DNA of 64,000 bases, from assembly GCA_963969365.1 (NCBI GenBank), contig OZ017749.1, positions 2,046,001 through 2,110,000 on the forward strand, given 5' to 3'. Positions 23,101 to 32,400 of the stretch are shown piece after piece. Numbering within the stretch: the stretch's first letter is position 1; every line of letters starts with the position of its first letter. The DNA is from Asterochloris sp. CNOR1 (lineage: Eukaryota > Chlorophyta > Trebouxiophyceae > Trebouxiales > Trebouxiaceae). The position numbers were made by a program, and so were the translations under genes. Below the pieces are notes generated by a model. The model was not told the origin of the DNA. It did not search any database and saw only the letters and a list, made by a program, of their open reading frames with translations.

Positions 23101-24832
23101 CCGTGCACATAAGCTGTGACCTGCAGCAGGCTCGTGCTCAGAGCATCTCTGAGCAGCATCGACCAGGAGGCCTGAGCTTCGGTGCCACACACAAGCGTGT
23201 TGAGGCAGTGCATTGGCTCGTTCAACAGTTAAGAGCAGCAGGAAGCGGTGCACTGGGTCTCAGCCCAGCTCGCACAACAGCTCACAGCAAAGCAGCACAG
23301 TGCGTGCAATGTTCTTGTTGAATGTAGAAACATACCTCAATTCTGCTGACGACGCCAGACGTCACAGATATCGTGTCACCACCAATGGGAAACCCCACCA
23401 CGGTCACAGGGTCTTGCAGGACAGGCAGCCTGCCGAAGCGTACTGGGTGCAGGTCTTTCCAGAACTCATCGACCTCCACAGTCAGCAGGGCTGCAGGACA
23501 TGGCATTTGCTGTGACAGCTTGACTGGTCTGCTTGGCTCTCAAGGCACGCACAGTCAGCAGGGCTGTTCGGAGGGTCATCAGCTCCAAGAGCTGAACGCC
23601 TTGACCATACATGCAACGGTGTGCTTGGCTTCATGGCAGTTGCAGTGTGGCACAGAGAACAGCTGCAAGCCCCTGCAGGGTTCACCGATGTCGCACTCTG
23701 CTCCAACCGCCAGCACCTTCGCCACATATTTGCTTTCGCTTCCTCGCCGCCGCACCTTGACCTGTACAGGGAGAGCAGCAGGAAAATGGAGCCTCTGCGG
23801 CAGAGCAGCAGAGACGTGCCCTGCAGCGTGAACAACAGACCTGTGCAACATGTGATGCCAGCGGTACATGTGAACGGCGCCAGATGCCCGCCTGCAATGG
23901 GCTGTTGCATCCCACCTGTGTGAAGTGGTCGACAGAGTGGGCATTGGTCAGGATGCGTCGATGCCCAGGGATGGCGAACCCACTGCTGGTGGACGAATAT
24001 TGCCGCCTGCGCTGCCAGGGCAGTGAGAAATTGGGCTCGCTGTGCACACAGAACACCTGCAGGCGGGTGGTGCCATCAGGCCGCAGGGTGGACCATGCTC
24101 AGCACAGCGTCAGGTTAGTTGGCGTCCCCTGGACTCAGGACAGGGTGAGGTCAAGCGGAGGGAACTTGAAGGACGTGTATCCCAGCCAGTGCGGAGCTCA
24201 GCAATCTGTTTGGCCACTGCAGGCTCAGCCCTTGGCTCCAAGTGACGCCACCGTGCCGAGCATCTATGCCAGGCAGTGGTGCCAGGCAATGTTCACTGCC
24301 TTCAGCAGAGACAGGCAAGCACCTTGAGCACTGAGTCCATCATGTGCTCAGACACACTGGTCCTGGCACTGAAGGCTGCCAGGGCTTCTGCGGGGTCCAC
24401 CAGGGGCAAACCAAGCCCCTCAAAGTTCATGTCTACTTCTGGCACGCCTCCAACGGCCTTGGCTGTCTCAGCCACATCCTCGCTCCAGGGAGCTCTGCGT
24501 TTGCGCTGGGGCTCCTCTGGGGGGATGCCTCCTGCAGTGCAGAAGGTGGACAGTGTGCTGAAACTTACCACAGGGCTATCAAAGCTCTTGCTGGGCGGTG
24601 GTGTTGGTGCTGTACACAAGGGCCTGGGCATCGTATCTCATTGCTTGTGTGCAGTTTGGTTGCAAGTTGCTGTGCTGTGCTTGGATGCAAATTACTTGCC
24701 TGCAGCCTCTGCCCTGCCACGCCGCCTGCCTGTGTTGGCTGCTACAGTGGCCTCCTCTGGGCGCTCACTAGATGCCTCTGCCTTGGCGGCTGCCTGCAAG
24801 CACGGGAGCAGCTTTGCTATCACTGCCTGCAT
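20131..24832 (-). CDS. DEG9: DEG9-type HtrA serine protease with PDZ domains
   Basis: A trypsin-like HtrA protease closest to plant DEG9, a nuclear/nucleolar family member. The first exon starts at the ATG at 24832 and includes [12 protein letters not shown], a basic stretch fitting nuclear import. The next exon holds [11 protein letters not shown]. Catalytic triad: His in [11 protein letters not shown] (codon 23938-23936), Asp in GAECDI joined to [11 protein letters not shown] (codon 23692-23690), and Ser in GGNSGGPAF (codon 22720-22718). Other matches are [66 protein letters not shown] and [19 protein letters not shown]. The C-terminal module is [20 protein letters not shown], then [14 protein letters not shown], with stop TAA at 20131. 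About a dozen exons; most boundaries are approximate, and the first intron may use a GC donor. The gene extends about 4.7 kb. Confidence 0.88.
22055..22185. repeat. Short degenerate tandem repeat in a DEG9 intron
   Basis: Three related blocks on the plus strand carry the word GCTGAGCGCCAACAGGGCAGG or close variants (about 22058, 22122 and 22157). It looks like an intronic minisatellite with no coding role. Confidence 0.5.
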
Positions 24833-25185
24833 TGCTAATGGTGGTTTAGCGCAACTTGGCACAGGCCTACTAATTCACGGAGGGGGGACCTGCCTGAGAT
24901 CTGAGAGAGCTCTTGATGTTCTTGCCCATTTGCTGTGTCAGATTTAGTTGGCAGCAGCAGTTTTCAACCGCAACTGATGTTAGAAATTGGCATTACACTC
25001 AGATCGCAGTTGCCTCGGGCTGCAGAAGTTTGAGTAATGAAAGTCAACTTGTAACTCGGCAGGCCTCTCACCCCTGCCCCGTTTTGGAGGTGCAAATTGT
25101 TCCGCTGTCGTGTGAATCCTGATTGACAATGCAGAGCAGATGACTTGGCTTGAGCCCATCCCCAGGTCTCCCGCACAGGACTGTC
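24833..25185. promoter_or_regulatory. Divergent intergenic region between DEG9 and EMC2
   Basis: The 353 bp between the divergent starts at 24832 (minus) and 25186 (plus) should hold both promoters and 5' untranslated regions. No TATA box or other named element was recognised. Confidence 0.4.
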
Positions 25186-27257
25186 ATGGCAGGAACCGCA
25201 GACCCTCACAGGCTCAAGGAGCTAGAGCAGCTGCGGGAGGAGCTGCATGAAGCAGGCAGCCATGCATCTGCAGGCAGCTTGCAGCAGTACCTGCAACTGG
25301 TGAGAGCGTGTGTAGCAGTCTCAAGCATAGCCAGGGGCCGGTCTGCATTACAAACATTCATCCTGGCCGGCTACTGCAGGTCAGGGAATTGCGGATTCGA
25401 GACTCAGAGGATGTGGCACTCTCTGGCAACCAGCTGCTGACAAAGCATGCTGGCAAGCTAAGTGAAGAGAACTGTGAGTGCTGCTATTGTGGCTGTTGCA
25501 CAAGTTGTTGCTGACTTCGAGGCTCATCATGTACATCCAACTTGGGTTGCCAGGGTTGGCACATGACTTTCAGGGGGTCACTAGCTCTGCTGAGGCCTCC
25601 GATGTGCTGCGCAGATTGGCTCCTGCATGAGCAGGTGGCTGTGGCTGCCATGGATGTGCACGCCATCTCTGTGGCCCACAACTTGGTCACAGCAGTAGTA
25701 AATAAGTACCCAAAGAGTGCCAGGGCAGCCCGATTGAAGGTGCGCCACACCTATGCTTTGACTGGCAGTGCCACCCACAGCGCTGCTGCTGGCTTGAACC
25801 CACGCTGGCGTGCCTCAAACCTGCATTTGACAATATTGCACTACACTAATGTTTCTGCATGGAGCAGATCACTGCCTGAGGGCTTGCGCAAGCGGGGCAG
25901 AGCACTGACTGACGGCTGCATGTGCTTGGCGTGCAGTCAATGTACCATGAGGCCAAAGGGGAGCTCACACAGGCCGCTGAGCTGCACAGGCTGCTGCTGG
26001 AGGACGACCCTCAAAATCTCCAGGCTGTCAAGCGCCAGGTGGGCAAATGGGCCTAGATGCCTGTCAGTCTGCTTCTCAGGGTGTACAGTCTAAACATGTT
26101 GAGGCTGTCAAGCACCAAGTATTCAGATCCAGCACAACAGCAGCGACGGAAGCCAGCAGCAGGAGGCAGGGCAGGAGCAGCGTTCCGGTGGTAGGCACTG
26201 CACCGGATCTGGGGCCAGTGACTGTGTGTGGTGTGGGGGTGATCATGCATTTGTTGGCTTTGTGGCTGACAGGTCTGCAGCATCATGTCTGGGGGAGGGG
26301 CCAACTGCCCATTGCTGCAATTTGACAACGTGCTGCAGATGCGTCAGCTCTCCCTGCTGCTCGTGCAGGTAGCACTGGCCAAGGCCAGTGGCAAGCCTGG
26401 AGCCGCCATTGACCTGCTGAGGCGCCACGTGGACGTCTACATGACTGACAGGGAGGCCTGGGAGGAGCTGGCAGAATTATATGTGCAGGTGGGCTGTAGG
26501 GTACACGTCGTGGCCATGTGCTGGCAGCATCTTGGGCGATCAAGTGACAGCTCAGGGGGCGCTGCTTGGCGGCACTGCTGTAGGTTACATGCTGTGCATC
26601 TGGCTGGCAGCTCTGACCGCATTGCACCTGCAGGTGGCTTCTCTGACGCCTGCAGGCGGCTGCTTGTGGTTGCTTGACTCATGCAGTCTTGTTGCGGGTG
26701 GCTGCAACCACCATGCCGATCTCACCTGCACTTGTTCACCTGTTTTGCTGCAGTCTTGGCTGCCAGCTTTGACACGGATTCATGTTGCCTGGTGCTCTGC
26801 AGGGTGGCCTCTATGTGCAAGCTGCGCACTGCTATGAGGAGCTGCTGCTGCACAGCCCTTCCCACATCCCCTTCTATGTTCAATACGCAGACATCATGTA
26901 CACACTGGGGAGCCATTACATGAAAACCGCCCGGCAGTACTATACAGCTGCGATTGAAATGAGCCAGGGCAGCAACCTACGGGCCCTCTATGGCCTGACG
27001 GCCTGCGCAGCACAGATGAGTGGACAGAAGGTGGGTGCTGGTGCAGCCAACATCCTGAAATTTGCCTCACGGGCGTCGCCTCTTGCAAGCCCAAGTCTGA
27101 AGCGGTACTTGGGGCGCTGCAGGTGCGCAATGGCCCTGATGATGCAGGCACAGCTCAGCTTGCGGCAGCAACCATCATCAGGCTTTACCAGGAGGAGAAT
27201 CCCGAGATGCTGCCCATGGTCAAAGCCCTGCTGGCATCACAAGGGCTGCAGACTTGA
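25186..27257 (+). CDS. EMC2: ER membrane protein complex subunit 2 (EMC2)
   Basis: Cytosolic TPR subunit of the EMC insertase. Seven exons, 25186-25299, 25380-25473, 25615-25739, 25937-26038, 26369-26488, 26803-27030 and 27123-27257 (TGA), join in phase to 305 residues, close to the roughly 300 of animal EMC2. Landmarks: YWLLHEQVAVAAMDVHAI, HEAKGELTQAAELHRLLLED, AIDLLRRHVDVYMTDREAW then EELAELY, YVQAAHCYEELLLHSP then YVQYADIMYTLG, and ARQYYTAAIEMS. These are the signature helices of the family. The start lies in a good context (GTCATGGCA). It ends tail-to-tail with MORN3, 139 bp from that gene's stop. Confidence 0.93.
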
Positions 27258-27396
27258 CAGTTCAATTACTTTGCTAGCTCAAATCTCTAAAAACTTTCAA
27301 GAAGTTGGGCAGGTGGTGCGTGAGCCATGCTGTCGACGAAGACTGTCTGCTGCTGGTGTCCAAAGAGGGCTGCATTGGCTGGCGGCAATGTGCTGC

Positions 27397-28642
27397 TCAG
27401 TAGTACACCAGCTTCGGCAGCTCCTCCTCAGCAGAGCGCAGGACTTCTTGAGCATTCTGCAGCTTGAGGGCTGGCATGTGGCTGTCAGCTGCAGGGTCCA
27501 GCTCGCTGTATGTCCCACACTTGGCCACATCCTCCTGCCAGGTGCCCTCATAGACCTTGCGCCGCGTGGTGTAATAGTGCACGCCGTGGCCATTCTTCAT
27601 GTCATTGGCCCACTCCCCCTCATATACATCCCCATTGCCGTATGTCATCTTGCCCTTGCCAGACCTGCAGGCCTGGGGAACACAGGCTGGCGGCCAGGGC
27701 GCAGAACAGAGCTGGTGGGCAGCTGTTGTGCTCCCGGTAGAGGGAGAGGCAGGTGCTGGTAAGCAGAGCAAGCAATGGTGGCGGAGGAGCGCAAAGCAGC
27801 AGCAGGTGCATGAAGTGTGCAACGGCAACTCCCACCTGTTATCGTTCTCCCACTGGCCGTTGTACACATCGGGCCCAAAGTGATCAGGGAGCCTGCCGCC
27901 ATACAACTGCTGGCCCTCCCCATGGCGCATGCTTTCCTGCCACTGCCCCTCATACACGTTGCCAACGTCATTGTAGTGCAGGCCCCGGCCCTGCACAGGG
28001 GGTTTCGGTGCAGCGGTAGCCCTGTGGTGCCTGGCATTGGCTGCAGGCTGCTGGCTCTCAAGCCAAGCAATAGCCTGTGAGCGCTCTCGGGCATGACCGT
28101 CAAGCGCCATTGCCAGCAAGCATGCAAGCAGCAACATGAACACCCTGTGAATGCTGTGCATGCCAGCTGTGCGCTCACATGAAACCTGTCATGTGCCCAT
28201 TCACCGCTGTATCGCACGCGGTGCCTGCCATTGTCGTACAGCCACAGGATGCCCATGCCGTGCCGCTTGCCGCCCTCCCAGCTGCCTTCATATTTGTCGC
28301 CGTTGGGATACACCAAGCAGCCTTTGCCTGTAGAAAATGCAGAGATCAACTGTGCAGTGCCACACACACACACGGAATGTAACATGCTAGGGATTTGACC
28401 CACCTTCTTGCTTGTTGTTGCTCCAGCTGCCAGTGTATCGCTCTCCAGACGGCAGGTGAATGGCAGAACGTTCCCCGTTACGCTCTGCCTGCAAGGGCAG
28501 CAGATGGTGAGAACATGCTTCAAGCTGAGCGCTGAATCTTGCCAGCCACAGCCACCTTCTTTGCTCTCACTGTCCAGCTGCCAGAGAGCCGCCCCAGAGT
28601 GCTAGCATGCTTTTCAGGCGAGTCGGGTGCTGCCCCTGGCAT
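27397..28642 (-). CDS. MORN3: MORN repeat-containing protein 3 (MORN3-like)
   Basis: Five exons, 28642-28571, 28488-28404, 28327-28179, 27990-27836 and 27664-27397 (TGA), join in phase to 242 residues, nearly the length of vertebrate MORN3 (about 240). It has consecutive MORN units: LPSGERYTGSW, YPNGDKYEGSWEGGKRHGMG, RYSGEWAHD, GNVYEGQWQESMRHGEGQ, DVYNGQWENDNRSGKG, GDVYEGEWANDMKNGHG and KVYEGTWQEDVAKCGTY. The last unit plus the alpha-helical tail is characteristic of MORN3, which in animals is associated with sperm and cilia. In an alga it may mark a flagellar or cytoskeletal role, but that is inference. Confidence 0.9.
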
Positions 28643-28759
28643 GGCTCGTTAGGGTCCTTACGGCTCGACCTGGACCTGCTCAGCAGTCGGTAAGGCGAAA
28701 CTGACAATTGAGGTCCCCAGCTGGGGTCTGCAGACCGTAGCTTATTCTGGGGCTGCCTG

Positions 28760-28767
28760 TATAAAAG
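28760..28767 (+). promoter_or_regulatory. TATA box candidate (TATAAAAG)
   Basis: TATAAAAG lies 47 bp upstream of the ATG at 28814 on the plus strand and within the divergent interval between MORN3 (start 28642) and the possible small gene. Spacing is suitable for a short 5' untranslated region. Confidence 0.4.
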
Positions 28768-28813
28768 ACCAAAGGGAAGACTGTGCACGGAGGACAGAAG
28801 GGGTCGAAAGCAG

Positions 28814-29059
28814 ATGCAATGGCCAATTCAGGACATGCCATTCCAGCAGGCCAAGGTTGTTATCTTGGCAACAGCAGGTTCAGCTGGGGTACTCTTGGTT
28901 CACCTGTTTCAACAGCCTCACACAGGCAGGGCGCAGTCAGTGCACACGATCATCCAAGCAGCAGCTAGGCTGGCAGCATATGCAAGCAGGAATGCCAGGG
29001 CGCTGCAGCAGGCCATGAAAACGGCCCCTGGCCAAGCTTTGAACCTGGCACAGGACTAG
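28814..29059 (+). CDS. Possible intronless 81-residue protein
   Basis: An open frame of 81 codons ends in TAG at 29057-29059. A TATAAAAG motif lies upstream (28760) and a TGTAA polyadenylation-like motif follows about 20 bp after the stop (29078). A hydrophobic stretch (VVILATAGSAGVLLVHLF) is followed by an amphipathic, Ala/Arg-rich helix (AAARLAAYASRNARAL). This could fit a small membrane subunit of an organelle complex, but I recognise no family. No introns, unlike every other gene here. It may be spurious. Confidence 0.35.
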   Translation: MQWPIQDMPFQQAKVVILATAGSAGVLLVHLFQQPHTGRAQSVHTIIQAAARLAAYASRNARALQQAMKTAPGQALNLAQD

Positions 29060-29082
29060 CATGGGCAAGCACCGTTCTGTAA

Positions 29083-29458
29083 GCAGCACACCACCACGCT
29101 GCACATAATTGAAGGGAATGCTCTGCCAGCTCCCACCCCTTCTTCCAGCCAGGATGATTAAAAAACTTAGTAGTGGCACAGCTCAGACTTGCTCAGCCAC
29201 CGTCAGTCAAAAGTGCTGCAGCATGGCAGCATGGGCCTGCCAAAAGAAGTGCGCCTTACAAAACCCAACAGGCTGCATTTCCACCTTGCTTGCCCAGCGG
29301 CCCGCTATGTCAGCATCAATCGAGGCTAAGGATGGCTCTCTTTGGGACCCTGTGAGACCTCAGCCCCGTTCTGACCGGATTGCAGCTTCACACAGCACAA
29401 AGTGGAGCAAGACAAGAAGACAGAATACAGCACAATTTCTTCAGAGTCCGGTTCTTCC
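29083..29458. other. Region upstream of the bromodomain gene
   Basis: It should hold the promoter and 5' untranslated region of the gene starting at 29459. Open frames here (for example 29109-29462) have no recognisable content. Confidence 0.35.
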
Positions 29459-32400
29459 ATGAAATTGACTATCAAGCTCCCTCTCGCAGCACAGGGAGCA
29501 GAAAAGAAGCGCAAGCGGCCGGATGAGCAGCAGTACCCCGGAGCAGCTCCAGCTGATGAGCCCCACAAGAAGGCCAGGCCTGCACCAGAGGTGGCCCAGA
29601 GGCCTCTCCAGGGGACCCCAGGCTCAGCAGGGCCCAGGAAGCTGCTCATCAAGCCATTCGGGGCTGGCCTGCAGCGAGAAGGGAGCCAGGTCTCTGTGAA
29701 CAAACGGACGGCCACCCCCCAGACAGTGCTGAAGCAGGTGGAGGCCTGACTTGGGGCATGATTGCTGGAAGGAGAGGCCCGAGCTGCAGTCCTCAGTGGC
29801 AGCCCACTCTGCTGTGTCAACTTGCTTCCATCACCAAAGTCTGGTGTGCAGGGCTCACAACAGCTGTCTGGCCGCTCCCCACTCGATGGCAAGTCCTCCG
29901 AGAAGCCTTACCTCAAGATCAAGCTGCCTACCGTCAAGCCTGAGCCCAAGATGGTCCCCCAGGCCAAGCCGCGGCCAAAAATCAAGCTGCCGCCGCCGCC
30001 ACAGCGCCTGGGGGTCAAGTCAGAGGGCAAGCCAGAGGTCAAGTCAGAGACCAAGCTCAGGATCAGGGGCTTTGGAGCTTCTCTGCCGTCTGCACCCGAC
30101 CCCCAGGTCAGCTGCACGATTGATCACATGCATAACACCTCGTTCCCTGCCCTGGCAGACTGCACCACATGCAGGCCTTACAAGACATGCTTCTTGATGC
30201 TGCCCCGCATGAGCTTGAAGTTTGCCAGGGCGGCAGCAGAGGCGTCAGCTGTCGCATCTGCAGGCCTGCGACTTGCAGCTGTGGCCTGCCCTGAGCCTTC
30301 CTAGCCTGCCCTGCGCTGCTTTGACACTGCCTTTCTTGGCCGCCCTCATCAGGCCATAGACAGCTCCTGCCAGGCTCAAGGCCTCAATGCTGACTGCTGC
30401 GCAAGGCATTGCCATTCCTCGCTTCTTCTCGCTTGTTGTCGCAGGCGCCGCTTCCCTTGACAATGCTGCTCTGTCTCCCCTTTCTGCCATGCTCTGTCCA
30501 GGCCTGGCTGCCATACGCCTGCCCTGCCTTGCACACCCTCCTTCCGCATTGCAGGCGCAGCGCGCGGTCGAGCTGCCCCAGCTGCCAGCGGCAGCAGCAC
30601 CAGGCCCCCTGCCTGCAGCGCAGCCCCAGGCCAGCGCGCGGCCAGCTGCCTCAGGCCTTACCGGACTGTCAGGAGACACTGTGTCAGAGGCTGTCAGTGC
30701 GCCCACGTCCACTGCCACCCCTGGCACAGCAGGAGGCACGGCGGCAGCAGCGCAGGCAGCAGCCGCCAGGGTGGGTTGCTGGGAATTGTCTGTGCAGTGG
30801 CTGTCTCTTACACGTGCACATTGCTCAACCACTTCAGCAGAACTTCACTTCACCAGCTCGAGCACTGAAGGTCACTCGTCTCTTGGAGCATGAAAGCAGG
30901 TACCTATGACTCAAATGCAAGGAATGCACTTTGTGCAGACTGGCAGGCCTTCACCAATGGTGGCGACTAAGCCTTGGTTGGCCCTCATTGAGCACATCTC
31001 TGGTGGCCAGCATGTGAACGAGGCAGCTGCGCAATGGGTTTTGGCTCAGCACATTCCTGGTGGCCTGCAGGTGCATCAGGCAGATGGCGGTGGCCCCTCC
31101 GTGCAGCAGCTGCAGAAGGTGCTTGAGAATGTCCAGGCCAAGGACAAGGCCAACATCTTCAGGGACCCTGTCACGGAGAAGATTGTAAGCCTCAATGCAC
31201 CTGCAGCTGTGACGACCTCAAAGCAGCAGGTTCCCCATGCTGCTTGTTCAGAGGAGGAGGCCAATGCTCTGGCAAGGGGCCAAACCTTCCACGACTGTGG
31301 CATGTCTGCAGCTGCTTGCCCCCTCAGCTCCTTGCTCAAGAGGTACACTGATCAGATAGAGTGCTCTGCCCTGATGCCAGGGTCCAGATTTTGTGCCATG
31401 CACCGCAGAGTCATGAGCTGCACGCCTAGAGCTGCAGCAGGACACTTGACTGGGCAGTCACCTGTGCAGTGGAGCGACAGACTGGTGCAGACAGAGGGCT
31501 GCGTCCACCTCAGGGAGCCATCCTCCAGGGCTGCACCCACCAGGCTGCTGCACAGCTCACCAGACGGATGCATGGCTGTCAGGCAGTAAGACTGTCTTGG
31601 TGCCCGCCAGCAGAACAAAGCTGGTGTGCCCTGTGCAGGCGCCTGGGTACTTCAGTGTGATACAGAATCCCATGGACTTCAAGACCATGCGGCAAAAGCT
31701 GACGCGAGGCGAGTACCAGAGCTGGGACGCTCTGCAGGTGGGCTTTGCCGGGGCGCACTGAGCACTGCTATACCGCGGTGCTTTGTGCAACATCTCGTGG
31801 TATGTGCCCGCTGCACAGCTCGCAATGTCTGGCAGCAGCCTGTGACTTACTCACCACAGGCAGCTATACGCATGTTGCTGTGACCAGGCCAGCAGGCGCT
31901 CAGGTGTTTGAGTCCCTTGTACCCTGCAAAGCTCACAATGACAGGGCTCTTATTCACATGATGACACCACCCTGGCACCCTGCAAGCTCACCATGAAGGG
32001 GCCTTTCACTCAGAAGCTGTTTGCACCCGTTATCCCTGCCAAGCTCAGCATGACAGGCCACTCAACCCACAAGTCAACTGCACTCATGCCCTTGCAAAGC
32101 TCACTGCGGTGGGGTACTGAACTCAAGCACCAACTGCACCCGGGCACCCTTTGAAGCCCAGCTCAGGGTGCCTGCCTTGCTGCAGGGTGATCTGGACCTC
32201 ATCTTCCAGAACGCCATGACCTACAATGCCCCTGAGCTGCATGTTCACAAGCTGGCCAAGGAGCTGAAAGAGCTGGCGCGTTCAAGGGTGGATCTGGGCC
32301 GCCAGGGCATCACAGACCTCAGGTAGGTCTGCACTGCTGCCCCGGCCTGCACTGCTGGTCTGCAGGGATGCCTGGCCTGCAGAGCAGCTGTGGGCGGCGG

